Counted from the first letter of the stretch, positions 1 to 8,919 are shown. The stretch: DNA of 64,000 nucleotides from Paraoerskovia marina DSM 21750 (GCF_000701465.1 NZ_KL370783.1:126939-190938), one strand, 5' to 3'. Made by a program: numbers and translations. The notes: generated from the letters alone by a model not told the origin.

Positions 1-154
1 TCGTCGACGCCACGAACAGCCACCAGATCGGGACGAGGAAGTACAGGGAGAACGCCGCGATGATGACGAACGCGACGAGGCGGGACATGGGGCGCTCGCG
101 GACCTGGCGTGCTGCCGGGGGCCCGTAGCCGGCGGTGCGGGTCAAGAAGCTCAC
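1..154 (-). CDS. Sugar ABC transporter permease, MalG type (partial)
   Basis: Only the N-terminal 51 codons are in the window; the gene runs off the left edge. The start is GTG at 154, overlapping the stop of the upstream permease as GTGA, which indicates translational coupling. The peptide begins VSFLTRTAGYGPP, then a basic stretch and a hydrophobic helix with LYFLVPIWWLFVAST, typical of the first membrane helix of the second inner-membrane component of carbohydrate ABC importers. It would pair with the adjacent MalF-type permease to form the channel. The substrate is inferred from the co-transcribed beta-galactosidase to be a galactoside. The binding protein and ATPase are not in the window. 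Confidence 0.8.
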   Translation of the reverse strand, partial: MSFLTRTAGYGPPAARQVRERPMSRLVAFVIIAAFSLYFLVPIWWLFVAST

Positions 155-1083
155 TGGAAGGCCTTCCTCTGAGTCAGGCGAAGGAACACGAACGAGAGCA
201 CGAACGTCAGCAGCGCCAGCACGACGGAGAAGGCGGCGGCGAGGTTGAAGTTCGGCACCGTCGAGGTGGTGTAGACCACGAGGTTCGGCGTGAAGGTCGA
301 GCTGATCGAGGTCGTGAACGTCCGGAACACCTGCGGCTCGGTCAGGAGCTGGAGCGTCCCGATGATGGAGAACACGCCCGTCAGCACGAGCGCCGGGACG
401 ACCAGCGGGATCTTGACCGACCAGGCGATGCGGAGCTGGCTGGCCCCGTCGATCCGCGCCGCCTCGTAGATCTCGCCGGGGATCGACTGCAGCGCCGAGT
501 AGATGATCAGCATGTTGTAGCCGGCGTAGACCCAGGTGACGACGTTGGCGATGGACCAGAGCACGAGACCGCTGCCGAGGAGGTCCACGTTCGCGGTCAG
601 GACGCTGAACGGCGACAGGCTCGGCGAGTAGAGGAATCCCCACATGATCGCCGCGATCACGCCCGGCACCGCGTAGGGCGCGAAGAACGCGAGCCGGTAG
701 AACTTCTTCCCCCGGATCAGCGGCGAGTCGAGCAGCAGCGCGAACACGAGCGCGAGCCCCAGCATCACGGGCACCTGGACGGCGCCGAAGAGCAGCACCC
801 GGCCGATCGACGCCCAGAAGGCGTCCGACGCGAACACCTGCTCGTACTGGACGAGGCCGCCGAACACCTCCGTGGCCGGACCGAACGTCCCCTCGCGCTC
901 CACGGTCTGGAACGAGCGGTAGACGGCGTACCCGATCGGCAGCAGGTAGAAGAGCGAGAACAGGATCCCGAACGGGACGACGAAGATCGCGATCGCGCCG
1001 CGGTGGTGCCCCCGCGTCCGGCGTGCCGGTGCCGCGCGCCCCGTGCGCGGGAAGTCCGTCGCCGCGCTCGTCGTGGTACTCAT
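151..1083 (-). CDS. Sugar ABC transporter permease, MalF type
   Basis: 310 aa integral membrane protein of the binding-protein-dependent transport family. A cytoplasmic Arg-rich N-terminus (about residues 12-28) precedes about six hydrophobic segments (first at 30-55). The conserved EAA loop that docks the ATPase is EAARIDGASQ at about 207-216, with IPLVVPAL following. It starts at ATG 1083, overlapping the beta-galactosidase stop by 4 bp, and ends overlapping the next permease by 4 bp. The three genes are therefore one operon. Role: one half of the membrane channel of a carbohydrate importer. The substrate, probably a beta-galactoside or galacto-oligosaccharide, is inferred from the neighbour. 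Confidence 0.9.
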   Translation of the reverse strand: MSTTTSAATDFPRTGRAAPARRTRGHHRGAIAIFVVPFGILFSLFYLLPIGYAVYRSFQTVEREGTFGPATEVFGGLVQYEQVFASDAFWASIGRVLLFGAVQVPVMLGLALVFALLLDSPLIRGKKFYRLAFFAPYAVPGVIAAIMWGFLYSPSLSPFSVLTANVDLLGSGLVLWSIANVVTWVYAGYNMLIIYSALQSIPGEIYEAARIDGASQLRIAWSVKIPLVVPALVLTGVFSIIGTLQLLTEPQVFRTFTTSISSTFTPNLVVYTTSTVPNFNLAAAFSVVLALLTFVLSFVFLRLTQRKAFQ

Positions 1084-3125
1084 GCGTCCTCCTCCTGGGT
1101 GGGTCGACGCCCGTGGGTCTCCTGCCGGACGACGGCGACGCCGCCCGCCGGGACCACGTGGGAGTCGTCGAGGGTGTCGGTGGTGAGCTCGCGGCCCGGG
1201 ACGTCCGCGACGTACGGCTCGTCGCCGTGGTTCATCACGAAGACGTAGTCGGCCGACCCGCGGCGTCGGACGGCGTCGACCGAGGCGGGAGCGTCGCGCA
1301 GGACGGGCCGGACGTCGGCGTCGGCGAGGATCCGCGCGATCAGGGCGTCGCGCCCTGCCTCGTCCAGCCGGGTCGCGAGATACCAGGACACGCCCTGCCC
1401 GAACTCGTGCCGGGTCAGCGCCGGCGTCCCGGGCAACGGACCGTCGACGTAGCTCGCCATCACCCGCGCACCCCGCGCCTCAAGCCGTTCCGTCCACACC
1501 GATCCGTGACTGCCGTCGTCGAGGGTGACGACCTGCTCGGCCTCGAGCGGGAAGACCTCGTCCGATCGCACCCCCAGGAGCTCTCGGAACGCGCCGGGGT
1601 ACCCGCCGAGCCGGACGTGGTCGTTCTCGTCGACCAGCCCCGAGGAGTACGTGACCAGCACGTGCCCGCCCCGGTCCACGTAGCCCTCCAGCGAGCGGGC
1701 TGCCTCGTCGTCGACGGTGTAGAGCGTCGGCACGACGACGAGCCGGTAGTCGTCGAGCACGGCGCCCGGGGGGACGACGTCGACCGTCACACCGGCGCGG
1801 CGCAGGGCGCCGTGCAGCGCGTGGACCTCGTCGAGGTACCGCACGTCGGCCGTCGGGTGCCCCTCGCCGTCGCACGCCCACCAGGCCTGCCAGTCGAAGA
1901 CCAGCGCCGCCTCCGCGACGACCGTGCTGCCGGCGACCTCGTCGAGCGCGTCGAGCAGGGCCCCGAGCCGCGTCGTCGTGCGCCACTGCTGCGAGTCGGT
2001 CCCCGCGTGGGGCAGGAGTGCCGAGTGGAAGCGCTCGGACCCGGCGCGGGAGGCACGCCACTGGAAGAAGCACACCGCGTCCGCACCGCGCGAGACGTGC
2101 GTCAGGACGGTCCGTTCCAGCTCTCCGGGAACCTTGGCGATGTTCCGGGGCTGCCAGTTGACGGCACCCGTCGACGTCTCCATCAACATCCACGGGTTGC
2201 CCCGTGCCAGACCGCGCGTGAGGTCCGCGGCGAACGCGACCTCACCGGCAGGGTCCGCCAGGCGGTGGTCGACGTAGTGGTCGTTGGCGACCACGTCGAC
2301 GTGGCCCGCCCACGACCAGTAGTCCTGGGTGCGGATGTGCGCGGTGGCCATGAAGTTCGTCGTGACCGGCGCGACCGACAGCTCCCGCAGGACCTCGGCC
2401 TCGGCGTCGTACCAGGCCAGCAGCTCGTCCGAGCTGAAGCGCCGGTAGTCGAGCTCCTGCGTCGGGTTGCCCGACGAGGCCGTCACGCGCGGCGGGAGGA
2501 CCTCGTCGAACGACCCGTAGCGCTGGCTCCAGAAGGCCGTGCCCCACGCGTCGTTGAGCGCGTCGACGCTCCCGTATCGGTCGGCGAGCCACCGGCGGAA
2601 CGCGCGGGCGGACTCGTCGCAGAAGCAGAGGGCGTTGTGGCACCCGAGCTCGTTCGAGACGTGCCAGAGCACGAGGGCGGGGTGCTCCGCGTACCGCTCG
2701 GCCACCGCCCGGACCAGGTTCAGCGCGTGCTCGCGGACGACCGGCGAGCTGGGGCACCATGCCTGGCGACCGCCGGGGCTGACGGTGACCCCGTCGCGCG
2801 TCACGGGAAGAACCTCCGGGTGCGCGGTGGTGAGCCACGGCGGCGGCGAGGACGTTCCCGTGCCGAGGTTCACGGAGATGTCGTGAGCGGCCAGGAGGTC
2901 CATGACCTCGTCGAGGCGCCCGAAGTCGTAGTTCCCGGGGGTGCGCTCGATCTCCGCCCAGCCGAAGATGTTGATGGCGACGAGGTCGACACCGGCCTCG
3001 TTCATGAGGCGCACGTCCTCGGCCCACGTCTCGCGCGTCCACTGCTCGGGGTTGTAGTCCCCGCCAAAGGCGATGCCGCGGTGCGGCAGCGGCAGACCGC
3101 GGCCCTGTGCTGCGGGGTCGTCCAC
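1080..3125 (-). CDS. Beta-galactosidase, glycoside hydrolase family 42
   Basis: 681 aa from GTG 3125, chosen because GGAG sits just upstream; an in-frame start at 3176 lies inside an operator. It hydrolyses terminal beta-galactosides. The N-terminal TIM barrel begins GIAFGGDYNPEQW. The acid/base Glu is E159 in WHVSNELG and the nucleophile is E316 in WMLMETSTG. Cys124, Cys162, Cys167 and Cys169 match the zinc-binding cluster known in GH42. The central trimerisation and C-terminal beta domains are present and the length is normal for the family. There is no signal peptide, so the enzyme is cytoplasmic and would act on imported sugars. It is the first gene of the operon with the two permeases and is divergent from the LacI gene, which probably represses it through the two palindromes upstream. 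Confidence 0.93.
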   Translation of the reverse strand: MDDPAAQGRGLPLPHRGIAFGGDYNPEQWTRETWAEDVRLMNEAGVDLVAINIFGWAEIERTPGNYDFGRLDEVMDLLAAHDISVNLGTGTSSPPPWLTTAHPEVLPVTRDGVTVSPGGRQAWCPSSPVVREHALNLVRAVAERYAEHPALVLWHVSNELGCHNALCFCDESARAFRRWLADRYGSVDALNDAWGTAFWSQRYGSFDEVLPPRVTASSGNPTQELDYRRFSSDELLAWYDAEAEVLRELSVAPVTTNFMATAHIRTQDYWSWAGHVDVVANDHYVDHRLADPAGEVAFAADLTRGLARGNPWMLMETSTGAVNWQPRNIAKVPGELERTVLTHVSRGADAVCFFQWRASRAGSERFHSALLPHAGTDSQQWRTTTRLGALLDALDEVAGSTVVAEAALVFDWQAWWACDGEGHPTADVRYLDEVHALHGALRRAGVTVDVVPPGAVLDDYRLVVVPTLYTVDDEAARSLEGYVDRGGHVLVTYSSGLVDENDHVRLGGYPGAFRELLGVRSDEVFPLEAEQVVTLDDGSHGSVWTERLEARGARVMASYVDGPLPGTPALTRHEFGQGVSWYLATRLDEAGRDALIARILADADVRPVLRDAPASVDAVRRRGSADYVFVMNHGDEPYVADVPGRELTTDTLDDSHVVPAGGVAVVRQETHGRRPTQEEDA

Positions 3126-3157
3126 GTTGACTCCTGGTTCTCGTCGTCGAAAATCAG

Positions 3158-3175
3158 TGTGTGCACGTGCACACA
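3158..3175. promoter_or_regulatory. LacI-type operator 1, perfect 18-bp palindrome
   Basis: TGTGTGCACGTGCACACA is a perfect palindrome with the central CG typical of LacI-family operators. It lies 32 bp before the beta-galactosidase GTG. A minus-strand TAGCGT at 3188-3183 could be the -10 of that gene, which would put this site over the transcription start. The promoter assignment is inference. Confidence 0.75.
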
Positions 3176-3203
3176 ATCGGGCACGCTACACGACTTCCGG
3201 CGA

Positions 3204-3221
3204 TGTGTACACGTGCACACA
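3204..3221. promoter_or_regulatory. LacI-type operator 2, 18-bp palindrome
   Basis: TGTGTACACGTGCACACA is the same palindrome as operator 1 with one broken pair; the centres are 46 bp apart. It lies where the -35 of the leaderless LacI promoter would be (its -10 TAGCCT is at 3237-3242) and also over the -35 of the candidate galactosidase promoter. Autoregulation plus repression of the divergent operon is the expected role. Confidence 0.75.
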
Positions 3222-3248
3222 CGACCAGTTCGGAGATAGCCTGCGCTC

Positions 3249-4262
3249 ATGACCCCTCCCCCGCGGCAACGTGCGACGGTCCACGACGTCGTCGCCCGAG
3301 CAGGAGTATCACGCGGAACCGTCTCCCGGTTCCTGAACGGGACGGGGTACGTCTCCGCGGACGCGGCGGCGCGGATCGAGGCGGCGATCGAGGCGGTCGG
3401 GTACGTCCGCAACAATGCGGCACGCAACCTCGTGACCCAGCGCTCGATGGCGGTCGGGTTCGTCGTCCACGAGCCCCACCAGCTGTTCCTCGGCGACCCG
3501 AACATCGGGTCGATCATGCTCGGCACCAACGACGCCCTGGCCGACGCCGGCTACCAGCTCGTCGTCCTCGTCGTCGCGTCGGACAGCGACGCCGAGCGCG
3601 TCTCGACCTACCTCCGCGGCGGGTTCGTGGACGGCGTGGTCCTCGTCTCTGCCCGGACGCACGACGCCGTGGCGGAGGCCGTGGAGAAGATCGCCCTGCC
3701 CGCCGCCGTCATCGGCCAGCCGGAGGGCGGCGGCTCCCTCCCCCACGTCGCGATCGACAACCACGCCGCCGCACGCGAGATCACCGAACGGCTCGTCGCG
3801 ACCGGGCGCAGGCGCGTGGGAATGCTCGCGAGCGCGCTCGACCGGGACTCGGGCGCCGACCGGCTCGCCGGGTTCACCGAGGCGCTCGGCGAGCGGTTCG
3901 ACGAGTCCCTCGTCGTGACGGACCCCCTGTACTCGTACACGTCGGGCGTCCGCGGCATGGCTGAGCTGCTGCGGCGCGACCCGTCGGTCGACGGGGTGTT
4001 CGCGGCGTCCGACGCCGTGGCCGCGGGCGCGATCGAGACGCTGCGCGCGCACGGGCGCCGCATCCCCGAGGACGTCGGGATCGTCGGGTTCGACGACAGC
4101 GACTGGGCCCAGCGCTGCACCCCGAAGCTCTCCACGGTGGCGCAACCCGCCCACGACATCGGACACGCGGCCGCGCGACTCGTCCTGGACCAGCTGCGCA
4201 GCCCCGAGGCCGCTGCGAACGTGACGCTCCCGACGACCGTGGTCTGGCGCGCCTCCGCCTGA
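3249..4262 (+). CDS. LacI-family transcriptional repressor
   Basis: 337 aa. The N-terminal helix-turn-helix (about residues 8-57) reads ATVHDVVARAGVSRGTVSRF followed by the hinge-type RNNAARNLVTQRS. The remainder is a periplasmic-binding-protein-like effector domain ending with the usual GIVGFDDS and LSTVAQP motifs. The start follows TAGCCT by 6 nt, so the mRNA is probably leaderless. It is divergent from the GH42/permease operon and is most simply its sugar-responsive repressor, acting at the two palindromes at 3158-3175 and 3204-3221. The effector sugar cannot be read from the sequence. Confidence 0.92.
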   Translation: MTPPPRQRATVHDVVARAGVSRGTVSRFLNGTGYVSADAAARIEAAIEAVGYVRNNAARNLVTQRSMAVGFVVHEPHQLFLGDPNIGSIMLGTNDALADAGYQLVVLVVASDSDAERVSTYLRGGFVDGVVLVSARTHDAVAEAVEKIALPAAVIGQPEGGGSLPHVAIDNHAAAREITERLVATGRRRVGMLASALDRDSGADRLAGFTEALGERFDESLVVTDPLYSYTSGVRGMAELLRRDPSVDGVFAASDAVAAGAIETLRAHGRRIPEDVGIVGFDDSDWAQRCTPKLSTVAQPAHDIGHAAARLVLDQLRSPEAAANVTLPTTVVWRASA

Positions 4263-4295
4263 GCACGTCACGTCGTCTCGCCCAACGGACAGCGC

Positions 4296-4325
4296 TTGGC
4301 CCACCATGCGGGCGGCTCGTAGGCT
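4296..4325 (+). promoter_or_regulatory. Promoter of metF-metE
   Basis: TTGGCC (4296-4301), an 18-nt spacer, and TAGGCT (4320-4325). The predicted start near 4331 falls a few bases before the riboswitch P1 stem. The assignment is by pattern only. Confidence 0.55.
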
Positions 4326-4330
4326 CGTCC

Positions 4331-4437
4331 CAGCAACCCATCCAGAGCGGTCGAGAGTCCTGGCTCGTCGACACCGCAGCAACCTGCCCGACGGAAGCCT
4401 CCCGAGGGGTACAGGTGCTAACGCCAGGTCCGATGGA
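4331..4437 (+). promoter_or_regulatory. SAM riboswitch (S-box, SAM-I type)
   Basis: The leader of metF has the S-box core: P1 CCATC (4338-4342) pairs with GATGG (4432-4436). The conserved CAGAGCGGTCGAG, GCAACC (4379-4384) and GGTGCTAA (4414-4421) elements are in the right order. S-adenosylmethionine binding normally shuts off methionine genes. Here P1 ends only 26 nt before the metF ATG and no T-run terminator is visible, so control of translation initiation is more likely than attenuation (inference). The sequence does not fit the SAM-IV consensus common in actinomycetes as well. Confidence 0.85.
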
Positions 4438-4462
4438 GACCACGCATGTCTGAGGCACTCGT

Positions 4463-5482
4463 ATGACCGTGACGATCGGCGCAGCCCCGGCCCGCCCGAC
4501 GATCTCGTTCGAGCTGATGCCCCCGCGCAACCCTGACGCCGCCCCCAAGTTCTGGGAGACGGCGCGCCGCCTCGTCGCGGCCCGCCCCGACTTCGTCTCG
4601 GTGACGTACGGCGCGGCCGGCAACGACCGCTCGACCGCACGGAACGTCGTCGGGAAGCTCCTGGCGGGCACCCCCGTCCTCCCGATCGCGCACCTGACCT
4701 GCGTCGGCGCGTCGCTCGAGGACACGGAGTCCGTCATCGAGGACTTCCTCGACGAGGGCGTCCGCAGCTTCCTCGCCCTGCGCGGCGACCCGCCCGTCAA
4801 CAACCCGGACTGGGTTCCGGCGGAGGGTGGGCCGTCGTCGGCCGTCGAGCTGGTCGCGCTCCTGCGCCGCGTCGAGGCACGGCGGTGCGCGGCGGACGTC
4901 TCGACCGCGCTGCGCGGAGCAGCCCGGCCGCTGACGATCTGCGTCGCCACGTTCCCCGACGGCAACCGGGACGCGGGCACCACCCGCACCCAGGAGGTCG
5001 CCCGCCTGCTGGAAAAGCAGCAGGCCGGCGCCGACTTCGCCATCACCCAGCTGTTCTACGAGGCCTCGTCGTACATCGAGTTCGTCGAGGAGGCCCGGGC
5101 CGCGGGCGTCACCATCCCGATCCTCGCGGGGATCCTGCCGATGACCGAGCCGCGCCGCCTGCGTCGTGTCGAGGAGCTCACCGGCGTCCCGGCGCCCACC
5201 TCGATCGTCGCCGAGCTCGAGGCCGCGGCGGACGACGACGCCGCGCGCCACGCCCTCGGCGTCCGACGCTCCGTCGAGCTCGCCCGCGCGGTCCTCGCCG
5301 CGGGCGCGCCCGGCATCCACGTCTACACCTTCAACAAGCACGAAGCCGCACTCGACCTGCTCGAGGGTGTCCACCTCGACGGCGGGGGTGCGCGGGCGAC
5401 CAGCCCCGCACCCGCGGACCTGGCCAGCGGGCCGTGGGTCTCCGGCGAATCCACCACCCTCACGGAAGGACTCGCACCATGA
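4463..5482 (+). CDS. metF: 5,10-methylenetetrahydrofolate reductase
   Basis: 339 aa TIM-barrel flavoenzyme that reduces methylene-THF to 5-methyl-THF, the methyl donor for methionine synthesis. Diagnostic segments are [10 protein letters not shown] near the N-terminus, [23 protein letters not shown] and [10 protein letters not shown], in the family order. The ATG at 4463 has GAGG 8 nt upstream. The gene lies under the SAM riboswitch and ends in an ATGA overlap with metE, so the two steps of methyl transfer to homocysteine are co-translated. The C-terminal about 35 residues, rich in Ala, Gly and Ser, extend past the barrel and are probably disordered. Confidence 0.95.
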   Translation: MTVTIGAAPARPTISFELMPPRNPDAAPKFWETARRLVAARPDFVSVTYGAAGNDRSTARNVVGKLLAGTPVLPIAHLTCVGASLEDTESVIEDFLDEGVRSFLALRGDPPVNNPDWVPAEGGPSSAVELVALLRRVEARRCAADVSTALRGAARPLTICVATFPDGNRDAGTTRTQEVARLLEKQQAGADFAITQLFYEASSYIEFVEEARAAGVTIPILAGILPMTEPRRLRRVEELTGVPAPTSIVAELEAAADDDAARHALGVRRSVELARAVLAAGAPGIHVYTFNKHEAALDLLEGVHLDGGGARATSPAPADLASGPWVSGESTTLTEGLAP

Positions 5483-7992
5483 CCAGCACAGCATTTCCCG
5501 GAGGAACCGTCCTCGGTTACCCCCGCATCGGACGACGTCGCGAGCTCAAGAAGGCCGTGGAGGCCTTCTGGGCGGGCGACGCCGACACGCTCGACCTCGA
5601 GGTCGCCGCGGGCACGCTCCGCCGCGACACCGTGCGCCGCCTCGTCTCCCTCGGACTGAACCCGGACGACGGGTCGGTCCCCGGGTCGTTCTCCTACTAC
5701 GACCAGGTGCTCGACGTCGTCGCGCTGCTGGGTGCGGTCCCCGAGCGGTTCCGCGACCTCATCGACCCCGACGACGGCTCCCTCGACCTCGCCGGCTACT
5801 TCACCGTGGCCCGCGGTCGCGGCGAGGACGCCCCGCTCGAGATGACCAAGTGGTTCGACACCAACTACCACTACCTCGTGCCCGAGATCAGCGAGACCAC
5901 GTCGATCTCGTTCGCCGACCACCGGATCGTCCGCGAGTACGCCGAGGCGAAGGAGGCCGGGGTCACGACCCGCCCGGTCCTGGTCGGGCCCGTCACGTTC
6001 CTCGCCCTGGCGAAGGCGGCCGACGACGCCGGCGAGGGCTTCACGCCCCTCGACCGCCTGGACGACGTCGTCGCCGCGTACGCCGACCTGCTGCGTGCGC
6101 TCGGCTCCGTCGGCGTGCCGTGGGTCCAGCTCGACGAGCCGATCCTCGTGACCGACACCCTCGACGTCTCCGTCGAGCGCGTTCACGAGGCCGTCACGAC
6201 GGCGTACCGCGCGCTGGCGACGGAGATCTCGCCGGTCGAGGTCTCGACAGGCTCGACCAGCGCGACCGACTCGACCAGCGCATCGCCCGTCGAGCCTGTC
6301 GAGACGGCGGGCGGGGTCTCGACGAGCTCGACCGCCTCATCGCCCGTCGAGCCTGTCGAGACGGAGGAGGACGTCCGCCCGCGGATCCTCGTCGGCACGC
6401 CCTTCGGCGACCTGCGCGGCGGGGACGCCGACGCGCTGGCGCTGCTCGCGGCGACCGACGTCGAGGCCGTCTCGCTCGACCTCGTGCGCGGCGCGGTCCC
6501 CACGGGCCCCGTGGCGGGTCTTGAGGGCAAGACCGTCGTCGCGGGCGTCGTCGACGGCCACAACATCTGGCGCGCCGACCTCGCGGCGAAGCTCGACCTC
6601 GCCGAGCAGGTCGCGGCGCTCGGGGCGGGCGGCGTCACCGTCGGCACCTCGACGTCGCTGCTGCACGTCCCGCACGACGCGGACGACGAGCAGTGGGGCG
6701 ACGACTCCACCCCCGGCGCCGCACGCCGCAAGCTGCACCCACAGCTGCGCGAGTGGCTCGCGTTCGCCGACCAGAAGGTCGCCGAGGTCACCACGCTGGC
6801 CACGGGCCTGCGCGACGGGCGTGATGCGGTCGCCGACGCCCTGGCCGCGTCCGGCGCCGCCGTCGCCTCCCGCGAGAGCGCCGCGGGCGTCGTCGTGCCG
6901 ACAGTCCGTGACCGCGCGGCGGGGCTGACCGCGGCCGACTTCACCCGCGGGGACGCCGCCGAGCGCGCCGAGGCGCAGGCGCAGGCCCTCGGGCTCCCGC
7001 TGCTGCCGACCACCACCATCGGCTCGTTCCCGCAGACCCCGGAGATCCGCCGGGCCCGCGCCCAGTACGCCAAGGGCACGCTGCCGGAGGCCGAGTACAC
7101 GGCGGCGATGCAGGACGAGGTCCGCCGCGTCGTCGAGCTCCAGGAGCAGATCGGCCTGGATGTGCTGGTGCACGGCGAGCCCGAGCGCAACGACATGGTC
7201 CAGTACTTCGCGGAGCTGCTGGACGGCTTCGCGACGACCGCCAACGGCTGGGTCCAGTCCTACGGCTCACGCTGCGTGCGCCCGCCGATCCTGTGGGGCG
7301 ACGTCGTCCGGCCGGCGCCGATGACGGTGGACTGGTCGACGTTCGCCGCCTCGCTGACGGACAAGCCCGTCAAGGGCATGCTCACCGGGCCGGTGACGAT
7401 CCTCGCGTGGTCGTTCGTCCGCGACGACCAGCCGCTCGGCGACACCGCCAACCAGGTGGGCCTGGCGCTCCGCGACGAGCTGACCGACCTCGAGGCGGCT
7501 GGCATCGGCGTCATCCAGGTCGACGAGCCCGCACTGCGCGAGCTCCTGCCGCTGCGCCGCGCGGACCAGCCCGCGTACCTCGACTGGTCGGTCGGCTCGT
7601 TCCGCCTCGCCACGGCCGGGGTCCGCACCGAGACTCAGGTGCACACGCACCTGTGCTACTCGGAGTTCGGCGAGGTCATCGGCGCGATCGACGGCCTGGA
7701 CGCCGACGTGACCTCCGTCGAGGCGGCGCGCTCGCGCATGGAGATCGTGCCGGAGCTGGCCGACGCCGGGTACTCCCGCGGCATCGGCCCGGGCGTCTAC
7801 GACATCCACAGCCCGCGCGTGCCGTCGGTGGACGAGGCGACCGAGCTGCTGCAGCTCGCGACCAAGTCGATCGACCCGCGCCTGGTGTGGGTGAACCCGG
7901 ACTGCGGCCTCAAGACGCGTCGGTACGCCGAAACGGTGCCGTCGCTGGAGAACCTCGTCGGCGCGGCGAAGGCGGTCCGCGGACTCCTCTGA
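5479..7992 (+). CDS. metE: Cobalamin-independent methionine synthase with repeat-derived insert
   Basis: 837 aa; the ATG at 5479 overlaps the metF stop and is followed by the family start ([19 protein letters not shown]). It transfers the methyl of 5-methyl-THF polyglutamate to homocysteine. The C-terminal catalytic barrel is intact, with [10 protein letters not shown], the zinc-site [11 protein letters not shown] and [11 protein letters not shown]. The protein is longer than usual. Residues about 253-296 form a low-complexity stretch ([15 protein letters not shown] twice) encoded by two palindromic repeat elements. These sit in a loop between DEPILV and the strand [12 protein letters not shown] of the N-terminal half. 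Because the frame is kept and the active-site segments are complete, the enzyme is probably functional. Confidence 0.95.
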   Translation: MTSTAFPGGTVLGYPRIGRRRELKKAVEAFWAGDADTLDLEVAAGTLRRDTVRRLVSLGLNPDDGSVPGSFSYYDQVLDVVALLGAVPERFRDLIDPDDGSLDLAGYFTVARGRGEDAPLEMTKWFDTNYHYLVPEISETTSISFADHRIVREYAEAKEAGVTTRPVLVGPVTFLALAKAADDAGEGFTPLDRLDDVVAAYADLLRALGSVGVPWVQLDEPILVTDTLDVSVERVHEAVTTAYRALATEISPVEVSTGSTSATDSTSASPVEPVETAGGVSTSSTASSPVEPVETEEDVRPRILVGTPFGDLRGGDADALALLAATDVEAVSLDLVRGAVPTGPVAGLEGKTVVAGVVDGHNIWRADLAAKLDLAEQVAALGAGGVTVGTSTSLLHVPHDADDEQWGDDSTPGAARRKLHPQLREWLAFADQKVAEVTTLATGLRDGRDAVADALAASGAAVASRESAAGVVVPTVRDRAAGLTAADFTRGDAAERAEAQAQALGLPLLPTTTIGSFPQTPEIRRARAQYAKGTLPEAEYTAAMQDEVRRVVELQEQIGLDVLVHGEPERNDMVQYFAELLDGFATTANGWVQSYGSRCVRPPILWGDVVRPAPMTVDWSTFAASLTDKPVKGMLTGPVTILAWSFVRDDQPLGDTANQVGLALRDELTDLEAAGIGVIQVDEPALRELLPLRRADQPAYLDWSVGSFRLATAGVRTETQVHTHLCYSEFGEVIGAIDGLDADVTSVEAARSRMEIVPELADAGYSRGIGPGVYDIHSPRVPSVDEATELLQLATKSIDPRLVWVNPDCGLKTRRYAETVPSLENLVGAAKAVRGLL
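6241..6362 (+). repeat. Two in-frame palindromic repeat elements inside metE
   Basis: Element 1 has perfect 17-bp arms GTCTCGACAGGCTCGAC (6241-6257) and its reverse complement (6289-6305). Element 2 has a left arm with two mismatches (6316-6332) and the intact right arm (6346-6362). The same arms, slightly diverged, occur outside genes at 8311-8471. In metE they are translated as VSTGST and VEPVET. Confidence 0.9.
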
Positions 7993-8006
7993 CCGGCGCA
8001 GACGCA

Positions 8007-8042
8007 CGAATCCCCGGGGCCGTCGTCGGCCCCGGGGATTCG
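8007..8042. terminator. Bidirectional terminator hairpin
   Basis: A perfect 15-bp stem (8007-8021 with 8028-8042) and a 6-nt loop lie between the convergent metE and the small membrane protein gene. There is no U-tract, as is usual in such GC-rich genomes. Confidence 0.75.
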
Positions 8043-8052
8043 TCGTGTCAGA

Positions 8053-8256
8053 TCAGTTGCGGTGCTCGCGCATCGGAATGGCGAACGCCAACGTGCCGAG
8101 GATGAGGGCACCGGCGAACATGCTGAACGCGGTCGCGCCGTCGTAGCTGAAGGCCGTGCCCATGAGGAAGAGGCTCGCGAGGAAGGCCACGAAGGCCAGG
8201 ACGAAGCTGACGTAGCGCCCCATGCTCTGGTGCTCGGTCGATTCGGTGCGGTCCAT
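8053..8256 (-). CDS. Small two-helix membrane protein
   Basis: 67 aa. The ATG at 8256 has a strong GGAGG-type site just upstream, which decides this start over longer options that would run into the repeat cluster. A short hydrophilic N-terminus (MDRTESTEHQSMGRY) is followed by two hydrophobic segments (about residues 15-33 and 38-58) and the tail MREHRN. No family is recognised. It is convergent with metE and shares its hairpin terminator. Confidence 0.7.
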   Translation of the reverse strand: MDRTESTEHQSMGRYVSFVLAFVAFLASLFLMGTAFSYDGATAFSMFAGALILGTLAFAIPMREHRN

Positions 8257-8310
8257 GATCTCCTCCGTGCTCTTTCCGTCGGCGCTCCACCGACACGGGT
8301 AGGTTACCGC

Positions 8311-8471
8311 GTTCTCGATCTCGACAGGCTCGATCAGCGCGGCGGTCGAGCCCGTCGAGACGCGGCGGCGGTCTCGATCTCGACAGGCTCGATCAGCGCG
8401 GCGGTCGAGACCCACGCGGCGGTCTCGATCTCGACAGGCTCGATCAACGCGGCGGTCGAGCCCGTCGAGAC
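8311..8471. repeat. Cluster of three REP-like palindromes
   Basis: Three head-to-tail units: 8311-8361, 8371-8411 (right arm shortened) and 8422-8471. Each has the left arm TCTCGATCTCGACAGGCTCG and a right arm GTCGAGCCCGTCGAGAC or a remnant of it. Together they occupy about half of the 323-bp gap between the divergent genes at 8256 and 8580. They are related to the elements inside metE. The rest of the gap holds the upstream regions of those two genes. Confidence 0.88.
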
Positions 8472-8579
8472 CCGCGCGACGCGCGTCACACCCCGTTCGC
8501 CGTGCGAGTTGTCCGGAGCACTGCCACTGTTCATCACTGGCCGGAGAAATCCTCCGATACCTGAACGAAGGAGCACACA

Positions 8580-8840
8580 ATGGGCTGGATCGCCTTTATC
8601 GTCCTCGGTCTTCTTGCAGGACTCATTGCGCGCTGGATTCTCCCGGGTAAGCAGACGAGCAGCATCATCATCACCATCCTCCTCGGTATCGTCGGCGCCC
8701 TCCTGGGTGGCTGGCTCGGCAGCATCCTCTTCGACGCTCCGCTGGAGGACTTCTTCTCCATCCAGACCTGGCTCCTCGCCATCGGCGGCTCGGTGATCGT
8801 CCTCGCGATCTACGGTGCCGTGATGGGCAAGAAGCGCTGA
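8580..8840 (+). CDS. GlsB/YeaQ/YmgE-family stress-response membrane protein
   Basis: 86 aa, three hydrophobic segments with many small residues. The family pattern GWIAFIVLGLLAGLIARWI, PGKQTSS, LGIVGALLGGWLG and IGGSVIVLAIYG is clear. The ATG has GAAGGAG about 7 nt upstream. These short transglycosylase-associated proteins are often induced by stress; their biochemical role is unknown. The gene is monocistronic and followed by a hairpin terminator. Confidence 0.88.
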   Translation: MGWIAFIVLGLLAGLIARWILPGKQTSSIIITILLGIVGALLGGWLGSILFDAPLEDFFSIQTWLLAIGGSVIVLAIYGAVMGKKR

Positions 8841-8862
8841 TCTGACCTGATCCGACTGCTCC

Positions 8863-8894
8863 GGCCCGCCCCCTCCCTCACGGAGGGGCGGGCC
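8863..8894 (+). terminator. Hairpin terminator
   Basis: GGCCCGCCCC at 8863-8872 pairs with GGGGCGGGCC at 8885-8894, extended by a TCC/GGA match with one bulged C, just downstream of the stress-response membrane protein. Confidence 0.75.
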
Positions 8895-8919
8895 GTCGTC
8901 GTTCGGGCGGACCACTGGC

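Noticed and set aside
3126..3176. Upstream start at 3176 for the beta-galactosidase
   Set aside because: The extra residues would be encoded by operator 1, while the GTG at 3125 has a good GGAG site and begins near the conserved domain.
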